Origin: Roseobacter sp.
GTDB taxonomy: Bacteria; Pseudomonadota; Alphaproteobacteria; Rhodobacterales; Rhodobacteraceae
Assembly (NCBI GenBank): GCA_024636475.1
Contig: JAGXHA010000097.1
Coordinates: forward strand, 1-52,652
Length of the DNA stretch: 52,652 nt
Direction of reading: 5' to 3'
Numbering within the stretch: position 1 is the first letter of the stretch; each line of letters starts with the position of its first letter. Position numbers and translations under genes: made by a program. The notes beneath the pieces were generated by a model that saw only the letters and a list, made by a program, of their open reading frames with translations, made no database searches and was not told where the DNA came from. Positions 7,829 to 15,735 of the stretch are shown here, piece after piece.

Positions 7829-7857
7829 CCACCGCCGCCGCGCAAAAGCCGCGGTGG
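7829..7857 (+). promoter_or_regulatory. Hairpin between Tat small protein and fdhA
   Basis: The arms CCACCGC and GCGGTGG enclose a G/C-rich loop that can pair further. It lies about 60 bases before the fdhA start and has no T-run, so it more likely sets mRNA stability or the ratio of the small protein to FdhA than ends transcription. Confidence 0.4.
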
Positions 7858-7918
7858 GAACAATCAGCCCCGGTCTGAACAGCGGTTCACGGTCAAGAGG
7901 GCATCAAGGGAGGATACT

Positions 7919-10900
7919 ATGCTTCGGAAAAAGACAAACGGACTGGCACGGCGGCCCCAACGGGCTGGTATGCTGTCCAATATCGCCGAAAAATCCGTTG
8001 ACCGACGCGCGTTCTTGCGCGGGTCCGGTCTGGCCATCGGTGGCCTGGCCGCGATCGCTGCTACAGCCGGTTCCGTCACCCAAGCCACAGCCGCATCAGC
8101 GGTCAATGGCGCGGTAGAGACGATCAAATCGGTCTGCACCCACTGTTCGGTGGGCTGTACGGTCATCGCCGAAGTGTCCAACGGTGTCTGGACCGGGCAA
8201 GAACCCGGCTGGGACAGCCCGTTCAACCTTGGCGCACATTGCGCAAAAGGTGCTGCCGTGCGTGAGCACGCCCACGGCGAGCGTCGCTTGAAGTACCCGA
8301 TGAAAAAGCAGGGCGGAGAATGGATCCGTATCAGCTGGGAACAAGCGATCAACGAGATCGGCGACCAGATGAACACGATCCGCGAAGAAAGCGGTCCGGA
8401 TTCGGTCTATTGGCTGGGATCGGCCAAGCACAATAACGAACAGGCGTACCTGTTCCGCAAGTTCGCCGCGTACTGGGGCACCAATAACGTGGACCATCAG
8501 GCCCGCATCTGCCACTCGACCACTGTTGCTGGTGTCGCGAATACATGGGGCTACGGCGCCATGACCAACAGCTACAACGACATGCACAACTCCAAGGCGA
8601 TTTTCATCATCGGCGGCAACCCCGCCGAGGCGCATCCGGTATCGCTGCTGCATGTGCTGAAAGCCAAGGAGCAAAACAACGCCCCCATCATCGTCTGCGA
8701 CCCGCGTTTCACACGCACCGCAGCGCATGCTGACGAATATGTGCGCTTCCGGCCCGGTTCCGACGTGGCGCTGGTCTGGGGCATTCTGTGGCACATCTTT
8801 GAAAACGGGTGGGAGGATAAAGAGTTTATCCGTACCCGTGTTTGGGGCATGGAGCAGATCAAAGACGAAGTTGCCAAATGGACCCCTGACGAGGTCGAGC
8901 GCGTGACTGGTGCACCGGCCAAGCAGCTTGAGCGTGTAGCACGCACATTGGTAAACAACCGTCCCGGCACTGTTATCTGGTGCATGGGTGGCACGCAGCA
9001 TACCAACGGGAACAACAACACCCGTGCCTATTGCATCTTGCAGTTGGCGTTGGGGAACATGGGCACCGCCGGCGGCGGCACCAACATCTTCCGCGGCCAC
9101 GACAACGTGCAGGGTGCCACCGACCTTGGCGTTCTTGCTGACACGCTGCCCGGTTACTATGGCCTTAGCGCCGGTGCTTGGGCGCATTGGGCGCGCGTCT
9201 GGGAAGAAGATCTTGACTGGCTGAAAAGCCGTTTCTCGTCCGCTTCTTTCGATGACACATCGATGATGAACCTGACCGGTATTCCTGTCAGCCGCTGGAT
9301 TGATGGTGTGCTGGAAGACAAGGAAAACATCGACCAGCCCGATAACACGCGTGCGATGGTTCTGTGGGGCCACGCGCCCAACTCGCAGACCCGTCAAAAG
9401 GAAATGACCACCGCGATGGAAAAGCTCGACCTGATGGTCGTTGTTGATCCGTACCCTACCGTTTCTGCCGTCATGCAGGACCGTCAGGATGGTCTGTATC
9501 TGTTGCCCGCCTCGACCCAGTTCGAGACGCGCGGTTCGGTGACCGCATCGAACCGGTCGCTGCAATGGCGCGATCAAGTGGTGCAGCCGCTGTTTGAATC
9601 CAAGCCCGACCACACGATTATCAAGCTCTTTGCCGACAAGTTCGGCTTCTCTGACCGTTTGTTCAAGAATATCGCGGTCGAAGGCGACGAGCCGAACGTC
9701 GAAGACATCACCCGCGAATTTAACCGCGGAATGTGGACCATAGGCTATACCGGTCAAAGCCCTGAGCGTATGAAAATGCACATGGCCAACCAGCACACAT
9801 TCGACCGCACAACCCTGCGTGCGGTGGGTGGCCCGGCCGATGGTGATTTCTACGGGATGCCATGGCCTTGCTGGGGCACGCCCGAAATGAACCATCCCGG
9901 CACGGCAAATCTCTACGACATGTCTATGCCTGTGGCCGAAGGTGGCCTGACCTTCCGCGCGCGCTTCGGTGTCGAGCGGGACGGCGACAACCTGCTTGCC
10001 GAAGGCGTCTACAGCGTCGGGTCGGAAATTCAGGACGGTTACCCAGAATTCACAATGCAAATGCTGCGTGAACTCGGCTGGGCCGGCGACCTGACTGCCG
10101 ACGAGATGAACGTGATCAACTACGTCTCGGGCTACCCGGAAGGTGAACCCGCTGCCGCTGAAAAGCCGGCTGAAGAAGTTGGGGAAACATCGCAGCAAGG
10201 TGAAATGCCGTCGGACTACATCGCGAAAAGCGGTGGCGTGAACTGGAAAACCGACCTGTCGGGTGGCATCCAGCGTGTCGCGATCAAGCATGGTTGCGCC
10301 CCGTTCGGTAACGCCAAGGCCCGCGCCGTTGTGTGGACCTTCCCCGATCCGGTGCCAATCCACCGCGAGCCGCTTTACACCAACCGTCGTGATCTGGTGG
10401 CCGACTACCCCACCTATGACGACAAGAAGTTCTGGCGCGTCCCCACCATGTACAAGTCCATTCAGGAAAATGACTTTTCCAAGGAGTATCCGATCATCCT
10501 GACCTCCGGTCGTTTGGTCGAATACGAAGGCGGTGGTGATGAAACCCGGTCAAACCCATGGTTGGCCGAGCTTCAGCAGGACATGTTCGTTGAAATCAAC
10601 CCGCGCGATGCCAACAACATCGGTGTGCGTGACGGGGCGCAGGTCTGGGTCGAAGGCCCGGAAGGCGGCAAGGTCAAGGTTATGGCCATGGTGACAGAAC
10701 GTGTACAAAGCGGCGTAGCATTTATGCCGTTCCACTTTGGTGGTCATATGGAAGGGGTTGATCTGCGGGATAGATATCCTGACGGTGCAGACCCTTACGT
10801 GCTGGGTGAATCCACAAACACCGCGCAAACATATGGCTATGATTCAGTAACTCAGATGCAAGAGACCAAAGCGACTCTCTGCAAAATCTGGACAGCGTAA
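7919..10900 (+). CDS. fdhA: Formate dehydrogenase catalytic subunit alpha (Mo/W-bis-MGD, Cys type)
   Basis: This 993-residue periplasmic enzyme oxidises formate to CO2. A twin-arginine signal (RRAFLRG, residues 29-35) precedes the mature part. Next is the [4Fe-4S] motif C73-x2-C76-x3-C80-x27-C108. The metal-binding residue is Cys198 in ARICHST, followed by the catalytic His199; the codon is TGC, so this is not a selenocysteine enzyme. The C-terminal molybdopterin-dinucleotide domain covers about residues 820-990. A Glu/Ala-rich linker at about 739-765 is unusual. A good ribosome site (GGGAGGA) lies 6 bases before the ATG. The beta gene follows after 13 bases. The adjacent tungstate transporter makes tungsten a plausible metal. 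Export is as a folded heterodimer with beta, as in FdnGH-type enzymes. Confidence 0.96.
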   Translation: MLRKKTNGLARRPQRAGMLSNIAEKSVDRRAFLRGSGLAIGGLAAIAATAGSVTQATAASAVNGAVETIKSVCTHCSVGCTVIAEVSNGVWTGQEPGWDSPFNLGAHCAKGAAVREHAHGERRLKYPMKKQGGEWIRISWEQAINEIGDQMNTIREESGPDSVYWLGSAKHNNEQAYLFRKFAAYWGTNNVDHQARICHSTTVAGVANTWGYGAMTNSYNDMHNSKAIFIIGGNPAEAHPVSLLHVLKAKEQNNAPIIVCDPRFTRTAAHADEYVRFRPGSDVALVWGILWHIFENGWEDKEFIRTRVWGMEQIKDEVAKWTPDEVERVTGAPAKQLERVARTLVNNRPGTVIWCMGGTQHTNGNNNTRAYCILQLALGNMGTAGGGTNIFRGHDNVQGATDLGVLADTLPGYYGLSAGAWAHWARVWEEDLDWLKSRFSSASFDDTSMMNLTGIPVSRWIDGVLEDKENIDQPDNTRAMVLWGHAPNSQTRQKEMTTAMEKLDLMVVVDPYPTVSAVMQDRQDGLYLLPASTQFETRGSVTASNRSLQWRDQVVQPLFESKPDHTIIKLFADKFGFSDRLFKNIAVEGDEPNVEDITREFNRGMWTIGYTGQSPERMKMHMANQHTFDRTTLRAVGGPADGDFYGMPWPCWGTPEMNHPGTANLYDMSMPVAEGGLTFRARFGVERDGDNLLAEGVYSVGSEIQDGYPEFTMQMLRELGWAGDLTADEMNVINYVSGYPEGEPAAAEKPAEEVGETSQQGEMPSDYIAKSGGVNWKTDLSGGIQRVAIKHGCAPFGNAKARAVVWTFPDPVPIHREPLYTNRRDLVADYPTYDDKKFWRVPTMYKSIQENDFSKEYPIILTSGRLVEYEGGGDETRSNPWLAELQQDMFVEINPRDANNIGVRDGAQVWVEGPEGGKVKVMAMVTERVQSGVAFMPFHFGGHMEGVDLRDRYPDGADPYVLGESTNTAQTYGYDSVTQMQETKATLCKIWTA

Positions 10901-10913
10901 GGAGACCGACAAG

Positions 10914-11507
10914 ATGGCAAGAGCAAAGTTTCTCTGCGACGCCGAACGCTGCATCGAATGCAACGCCTGCGTCACGGCCTGTAAAAACGAACATGAAGTG
11001 CCGTGGGGCATCAACCGCCGCAAGGTTGTGACCATTCAGGATGGCAGCCCCGGTGAACGGTCGATCTCGGTCGCGTGTATGCACTGCTCGGACGCGCCCT
11101 GCATGGCCGTTTGTCCGGTGGATTGCTTCTACCAGACCGACGACGGTGTGGTTCTGCACTCCAAGGATCTGTGTATCGGCTGCGGCTACTGCTTTTACGC
11201 CTGTCCGTTCGGCGCGCCACAGTACCCACAGGCGGGCAACTTCGGATCGCGCGGCAAGATGGACAAATGTACCTTCTGCGCCGGTGGCCCGGAAGAGAAC
11301 CACTCACAAGCCGAGTTCCAAAAGTACGGCCGCAACCGGATCGCCGAGGGCAAATTGCCAATCTGCGCCGAAATGTGTTCGACCAAGGCGCTGCTTGCCG
11401 GTGACGGCGATGTTGTGTCTGACATCTACCGCGAACGTGTTGTCGCGCGTGGGTTCGGGTCAGGCGCTTGGGGCTGGGGCACAGCTTACGATCAAAAAGG
11501 TGGCTGA
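10914..11507 (+). CDS. fdh3B: Formate dehydrogenase FDH3-type iron-sulfur subunit beta
   Basis: This 197-residue electron-transfer subunit has four ferredoxin-type cysteine groups. The first is C13-x2-C16-x2-C19-x3-C23, the second is CMHCSDAPCMAVC, and the third is CIGCGYCFYAC. The fourth pairs CTFC with CAEMC. It carries electrons from the alpha subunit to the membrane cytochrome b. It has no signal peptide, so it must be exported with alpha by the Tat system. Unlike E. coli FdnH it lacks a C-terminal membrane anchor and ends with a Gly-rich tail, as is usual for the shorter FDH3-type beta subunits. Ribosome site AAGGAGA is well placed. Confidence 0.95.
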   Translation: MARAKFLCDAERCIECNACVTACKNEHEVPWGINRRKVVTIQDGSPGERSISVACMHCSDAPCMAVCPVDCFYQTDDGVVLHSKDLCIGCGYCFYACPFGAPQYPQAGNFGSRGKMDKCTFCAGGPEENHSQAEFQKYGRNRIAEGKLPICAEMCSTKALLAGDGDVVSDIYRERVVARGFGSGAWGWGTAYDQKGG

Positions 11508-11534
11508 AGCCGCTTTCTAGATCAACTGCTTCAC

Positions 11535-11566
11535 TGGCCCGCTGGCATATGCTGGCGGGCCATTTT
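11535..11566 (+). terminator. Terminator-like hairpin between beta and gamma subunit genes
   Basis: The arms TGGCCCGC and GCGGGCCA enclose a 12-base loop and are followed at once by TTTT and then A/T-rich sequence. This is a good intrinsic-terminator shape inside the operon. It would lower transcription of the gamma subunit relative to the catalytic subunits, or protect the upstream mRNA 3' end. Confidence 0.65.
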
Positions 11567-11589
11567 AACTTTATCTGTTGGAGGTCACG

Positions 11590-12792
11590 ATGACGTTTCT
11601 GCGCATCCTGCTGCCCCTTATTTTCTTAGTGTCGTTCACAGGCCTTACCGTTGCGCAAGATACGGTGGGCGATACAGCGGTTACCGCACCGGGCCATCAA
11701 ACACTTGAAGACATCCTTGCCCGTCAACGCGGCGAGGACGTTCCTTTTGGGGCCGAAGTCCCCTTGCCACAAACTGGCAACGGCGGGCCAGAGGCGGGCC
11801 AGCTTGGTACCCTTGGCGGCGCGTCGGATTCCGAACTTTGGCGCGAAATCCGGGCCGACGCGAGCACGGCAGTCGTAGCCAGCAACAGCGGCCCCGCTGC
11901 CAAGGTTCTGATGCAAGAGGGTGGCATGTGGTGGCTGGATTTCCGCCACGGCCCGCTTCTGAATTATGGCAGTCTGCTGCTGGGTGCTACGATCTTGCTG
12001 CTGGCAGTCTTTTTCCTGATCCGTGGACGCATCAAGATCGAACATGGCCGCGCCGGTGTTACGATTGAGCGGTTCAAATGGATCGAACGCTTTGGTCACT
12101 GGCTGATCGCCGGGTCGTTCATTCTGCTCGGGCTGACCGGCCTGATCCAGCTTGCGGGCCGCAAACTTCTGATCCCCTATGTCGGTCACGAAGCATTCGC
12201 CAGCTTTGCGGTGGTCGGAAAATGGGTTCACAACAACGTCGCTTGGGCCTTTATGCTGGGTCTTGTGATGGTGTTCGTGATGTGGATCGCCCACAACCTG
12301 CCTGACAGAACAGACATCAACTGGCTGCTCAAAGGCGGTGGCATCTTTGGTAAAGGGCATCCACCGGCCAAAAAGTTCAACGCTGGTCAAAAACTCATCT
12401 TCTGGGCTGTGATCGTCTTGGGTACCTCGATATCGGTCTCTGGGCTGTCGCTTTTGTTCCCGTTCGAGATTACGATGTTCGGGCCGACCTTTGCCAAGCT
12501 GAACGATCTGGGCATCCCGCAATTGCTGGGTTTCGGCCCAATTGAGGCGAGTTTGACCCCGCAAGAAGAAATGCAATATGCGCAGCTTTGGCATTCTATC
12601 GTAAGCTTTGTTTTGATGGCAGTGATTATCGCGCATATCTATATCGGCTCCGTCGGTATGGAGGGCGCTTTCGAAGCCATGGGGTCAGGCGATGTTGATC
12701 TGGAATGGGCGCGCGAGCATCATAGCATCTGGGCGGATGAGGTGGTGTCAGAGCAAAACAAAGCTTCTGGCGACAAGCAGCCGGCAGAATAG
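11590..12792 (+). CDS. Formate dehydrogenase cytochrome b subunit gamma
   Basis: This 400-residue inner-membrane protein begins with a signal peptide (MTFLRILLPLIFLVSFTG). A periplasmic N-terminal extension of about 100 residues follows, then roughly five membrane helices. Conserved histidines suited to heme b ligation are visible (FGHWLIAG, VHNNVAW, WHSIVSF, AHIYIGS). It passes electrons from the beta subunit to quinone. The long N-terminal extension and the C-terminal segment match FDH3-type gamma subunits rather than the shorter FdnI. The ATG is chosen because GGAGG lies 5 bases upstream; an upstream TTG frame start is part of that ribosome site. A hairpin separates it from the beta gene. 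Confidence 0.94.
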   Translation: MTFLRILLPLIFLVSFTGLTVAQDTVGDTAVTAPGHQTLEDILARQRGEDVPFGAEVPLPQTGNGGPEAGQLGTLGGASDSELWREIRADASTAVVASNSGPAAKVLMQEGGMWWLDFRHGPLLNYGSLLLGATILLLAVFFLIRGRIKIEHGRAGVTIERFKWIERFGHWLIAGSFILLGLTGLIQLAGRKLLIPYVGHEAFASFAVVGKWVHNNVAWAFMLGLVMVFVMWIAHNLPDRTDINWLLKGGGIFGKGHPPAKKFNAGQKLIFWAVIVLGTSISVSGLSLLFPFEITMFGPTFAKLNDLGIPQLLGFGPIEASLTPQEEMQYAQLWHSIVSFVLMAVIIAHIYIGSVGMEGAFEAMGSGDVDLEWAREHHSIWADEVVSEQNKASGDKQPAE

Positions 12793-12840
12793 GATGGCAC
12801 TCAAAATGACCCATGCAACAACGATACACCGAGGCGCCAA

Positions 12841-12969
12841 ATGAAAGCTTTCCTAATGGCCGTTGTGGCCCTCATCGTGATTTCTGCCGCTGCGAACTTT
12901 GCGCTGAACAACGCAGGGTTTTCATCCGCTGGCATGACATCAAACAGTAACGTCCGTTTGAGCGACTGA
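12841..12969 (+). CDS. 42-residue membrane or exported peptide at the end of the FDH operon
   Basis: This short frame has an ATG preceded by GAGGCG and codes for 42 residues. The first ~22 are a hydrophobic helix with one lysine at position 2 (MKAFLMAVVALIVISAAANF). A polar tail ending NVRLSD follows. It sits between the gamma subunit gene and the operon terminator, so it is cotranscribed. It resembles small proteins I recall at this place in other Rhodobacterales, but I cannot verify that. It could be a small transmembrane subunit of the FDH complex. Codon use looks like that of the neighbours. Confidence 0.6.
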   Translation: MKAFLMAVVALIVISAAANFALNNAGFSSAGMTSNSNVRLSD

Positions 12970-12994
12970 GGACGGATGTAACTATCAGACACCA

Positions 12995-13030
12995 ACGCCT
13001 GCCCAGAGAAAAACTGGGCAGGCGTCTTCC
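12995..13030 (+). terminator. Intrinsic terminator of the FDH operon
   Basis: The perfect 12-base arms ACGCCTGCCCAG and CTGGGCAGGCGT enclose a 7-base A-rich loop and are followed by the T-rich stretch CTTCCTGTTT. It lies 26 bases after the 42-residue gene and marks the end of the rightward unit. Confidence 0.88.
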
Positions 13031-13347
13031 TGTTTCTGTCGCAAACTTTTGTCGTGCGACGTGGCCGCAATGTGTCAAGATGATCTGAAGTTCACAGGCT
13101 CCGGGTCTGCTGGCAAGATCCTCCAACTCAAATAACCCCGGTGACGGGCAATTTGATGTCCGAGGCGGGTTCAAGGTCAACAAGCCGTTCATTCAGTCGC
13201 AGTTCACATGTATCTGCTGACAGTCTTGGGAAATTTTGCAGTTTTTTACGCAAATCTGCAGCGCAATTTGTTCGTTAGTCTAGGTACTTCCGCTTATAAA
13301 CAGCTAAATCCAGCCTTGAACTTTCACTCCTTAGCTGCGTATATTTC
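13026..13347. promoter_or_regulatory. Promoter region of the tungstate transporter operon
   Basis: About 320 bases contain no convincing gene. A 51-codon open frame at 13208-13363 overlaps the tupB start and has poor codon use, so I do not call it. Just before tupB the sequence becomes A/T-rich, with near-direct repeats GCAAATCTGCAG and GCAATTTG at about 13253-13271, a possible site for the downstream regulator. No clear ribosome site precedes the tupB ATG. Confidence 0.4.
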
Positions 13348-14088
13348 ATGGTTTCTGAAATAAATGCACAGTGGGGGAATTTGCAAGATATCGGGGAAGC
13401 CTTAAGCCTTGCATTTGCGCTTGTTTTTTCGGGCGATGCGGATTTGCTTGAGATCGTCCTGCTCTCGCTCCGCGTGAGCCTGACGGCGACTGCCGTGGCA
13501 TGCCTGATCGGGCTCCCTGTCGGGGCGCTTGTTGCCATAAGCCGGTTCCGGGGACGTAGTGCTGTCCTGATCTTGATGAATGCGCTGATGGGGCTTCCGC
13601 CGGTCGTTGTGGGGCTGCTTGTCTATCTGCACCTCTCGCGCTCGGGGCCACTGGGTTTCCTTGGCCTGCTGTATACGCCCACAGCGATGATCATCGCGCA
13701 GACGATCCTGATCGCGCCAATTGTGGCAGCCTTGTCGCGGCAGGTTCTGGAGGACCTGCACGCGGAATATTCCGAGCAGTTCCGCTCGCTTTGTCTGACC
13801 CGAATGCAGACCGTTCAGGCACTGCTCTGGGATGCGCGTTATTCGTTGCTGACTGTCGGGCTTGCAGGCTTTGGTCGCGCGGTGGCCGAGGTGGGCGCGG
13901 TAATTATTGTCGGGGGCAACATCGACCACCTGACGCGCGTCATGACCACGGCGATTGCGCTTGAAACCTCCAAAGGCGATCTGGCGCTGGCGCTGGCGCT
14001 TGGCATCGTTCTTCTTGTCATTGCACTGAGCGTAAACGCGGCTGTGCAGTCGGTGCGGATGACTGCTGCAAGGCAGGCTTATGTCTAA
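13348..14088 (+). CDS. tupB: Tungstate ABC transporter permease
   Basis: This 246-residue inner-membrane permease has about five helices and the binding-protein-dependent transport signature in the EAA-loop region (SLCLTRMQTVQALLWDARYSLL; the next segment GRAVAEVGAVIIVGGN is strongly conserved in TupB/WtpB/ModB proteins). With TupC and TupA next to it, the substrate assignment as tungstate is good. The gene order B-C-A differs from the commoner A-B-C. The start ATG lacks a strong ribosome site; later starts are possible. The stop overlaps the tupC start by 8 bases. Confidence 0.88.
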   Translation: MVSEINAQWGNLQDIGEALSLAFALVFSGDADLLEIVLLSLRVSLTATAVACLIGLPVGALVAISRFRGRSAVLILMNALMGLPPVVVGLLVYLHLSRSGPLGFLGLLYTPTAMIIAQTILIAPIVAALSRQVLEDLHAEYSEQFRSLCLTRMQTVQALLWDARYSLLTVGLAGFGRAVAEVGAVIIVGGNIDHLTRVMTTAIALETSKGDLALALALGIVLLVIALSVNAAVQSVRMTAARQAYV

Positions 14089-14836
14089 CGCATTGGCCAT
14101 GGCCCCCCCCGCGCAACTTTGCGGCGTTACAACCACGGAAATCTTGCCGCTCAAGGTACGCGACATTGTTTTGCGCTTTGGCGGAGCGACGGTGCTGGAT
14201 GGACTGTGTCTGGATCTTGGTCCGTCCGGTTGCACGGTTGTCATGGGGCCGAACGGAGCGGGCAAGAGCCTGCTTCTAAAGCTTCTCCACGGACTCATGC
14301 AGCCAACGTCAGGACAGATTTTCTGGGGCGGATCGGCACCCAGAGATGTGATGGCGCGCCAGGCGCTGGTGTTCCAGAAGCCGGTTCTGCTGCGCCGGTC
14401 TGTGGCGGCTAATATCGATTTTGTCCTGAAGGCACGGCACAAGGACAGGGCGCTGCGCGATGTTTGGCTCGACCATGTCGGCTTGAGCCACAAGGCAAGC
14501 CAGCCTGCGCGCCTTCTTTCGGGCGGGGAGGCGCAGCGATTGGCTTTGGCCCGGGCGCTCGCCACGGATCCGGAAATTTTGTTTCTAGACGAGCCTACCG
14601 CAAGCCTCGACCCCGCCTCCGTTCTTGCGATCGAGCACATCGTCCGCGAGGCGAGGGACAGTGGCGTGCGCATCATCTTTGTCACGCATGACATGGGGCA
14701 GGCGCGGCGTATGGCCGATGATGTCGTGTTTCTGCATCGCGGGCGCTTGGTCGAGCATAGCCCGGCGGCAGATTTTTTCCCCCAGCCTCACAGTTCGGTC
14801 GCTCGGGATCATCTGAACGGCAGAATAGTCGTCTGA
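14081..14836 (+). CDS. tupC: Tungstate ABC transporter ATP-binding protein
   Basis: This 251-residue ABC ATPase has Walker A GPNGAGKS (about residue 53), the signature LSGGEAQRLALARAL, Walker B ILFLDEPTASLDP, and the switch histidine in FVTHD. An N-terminal extension of about 25 residues precedes the nucleotide-binding domain, so translation might begin a little later. It powers the TupB permease. It lacks the C-terminal TOBE/MOP domain seen in ModC, which fits the TupC rather than the molybdate ModC family. Confidence 0.9.
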   Translation: MSNALAMAPPAQLCGVTTTEILPLKVRDIVLRFGGATVLDGLCLDLGPSGCTVVMGPNGAGKSLLLKLLHGLMQPTSGQIFWGGSAPRDVMARQALVFQKPVLLRRSVAANIDFVLKARHKDRALRDVWLDHVGLSHKASQPARLLSGGEAQRLALARALATDPEILFLDEPTASLDPASVLAIEHIVREARDSGVRIIFVTHDMGQARRMADDVVFLHRGRLVEHSPAADFFPQPHSSVARDHLNGRIVV

Positions 14837-14861
14837 ACCACCAAGAAACGAAGAGATCAAA

Positions 14862-15680
14862 ATGCTTGCAAGAAGACTTACAGCGACCGCGGCCGCACTG
14901 ATCATCGGAGGCACCGTCTGGGCGCAGGACCAGTCCATCATTGTCCAGTCGACCACTTCGACTGCGAATTCGGGCCTTTATGATTACCTCCTGCCGATTT
15001 TCCAGGATGAGACGGGCATTCAGGTCAATGTCGTGGCCGTTGGCACCGGTCAGGCGATCAAGAATGCCAAGAACTGCGATGGGGACGTGTTGCTGGTACA
15101 TTCCAAGCGTTCGGAAGAGCAATTCGTCGCGACTGGATTTGGCACCGAACGCACGGACCTGATGTACAATGACTTTGTTGTCGTGGGTCCGGCTGCTGAT
15201 CCGGCGAGCGTCGGGGGCATGACCGATGTGCATGCTGCGCTGGCACAGATCGCGGAAAAGGGCGCGCTGTTCGCCTCGCGCGGAGACGACAGCGGCACGC
15301 ATAAGAAAGAGATGGCGCTTTGGGCCGACAGCGGTATCGACCCGACCGCCGCTTCTGGTGAATGGTACCGCGAAACCGGATCGGGCATGGGAGCGACCCT
15401 GAATGCTGGAATTGGCATGGGCGCATATGTGATGGCCGACCGCGCGACCTGGATCAGCTTCGGGAACAAGCAGGATTACCAGATCGCCGTGCAAGGCGAC
15501 GATGACATGTCCAACCAGTATGGCGTGATCCCGGTAAACCCGGTGAAATGCCCGACCGTGAACGTGGATGCCGCGCAGACATTTGCGGACTGGTTGGTCT
15601 CAAGCGTAGGGCAAGAGGCGATCGCATCCTACAAGGTGGCCGATCAGCAGCTCTTCTTTCCCAACGCGCCCAAAAACTGA
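14862..15680 (+). CDS. tupA: Tungstate ABC transporter substrate-binding protein
   Basis: This 272-residue periplasmic protein has a signal peptide ending ...GTVWAQ. The mature start SIIVQSTTSTANSGLYDYLL is the TupA anion-binding pattern (TTTS/STTS loop). It is followed by VGTGQAIKNAKNCDGDVLLVHSK with the family core around GDVLLVH, and by SRGDDSGTHKKE, which supplies further oxyanion contacts. TupA binds tungstate with very high preference over molybdate in characterised cases. It follows tupC by 25 bases and precedes the likely regulator. Selectivity here is inferred from the family. Confidence 0.92.
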   Translation: MLARRLTATAAALIIGGTVWAQDQSIIVQSTTSTANSGLYDYLLPIFQDETGIQVNVVAVGTGQAIKNAKNCDGDVLLVHSKRSEEQFVATGFGTERTDLMYNDFVVVGPAADPASVGGMTDVHAALAQIAEKGALFASRGDDSGTHKKEMALWADSGIDPTAASGEWYRETGSGMGATLNAGIGMGAYVMADRATWISFGNKQDYQIAVQGDDDMSNQYGVIPVNPVKCPTVNVDAAQTFADWLVSSVGQEAIASYKVADQQLFFPNAPKN

Positions 15681-15735
15681 TATGACTGCCTTCGTGGAGG
15701 GTTGTCCTTCGGCCAGAAAGATCGATTGAATTGCC

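Noticed and set aside
8510..8516. Possible selenocysteine position in FdhA
   Set aside because: The codon at the active-site position is TGC (Cys198), not TGA, so no selenocysteine decoding is needed.
8096..10363. 755-residue open frame antisense to fdhA
   Set aside because: It lies entirely opposite the clearly conserved formate dehydrogenase gene, has no known domain, and arises from the high G+C third-position pattern of fdhA.
11626..12636. 336-residue frame antisense to the FDH gamma subunit gene
   Set aside because: Shadow of the cytochrome b gene, with no motif of its own.
13208..13363. 51-codon frame before tupB
   Set aside because: Codon choice is unlike the neighbouring genes, there is no ribosome site, and it overlaps the tupB start in another frame.
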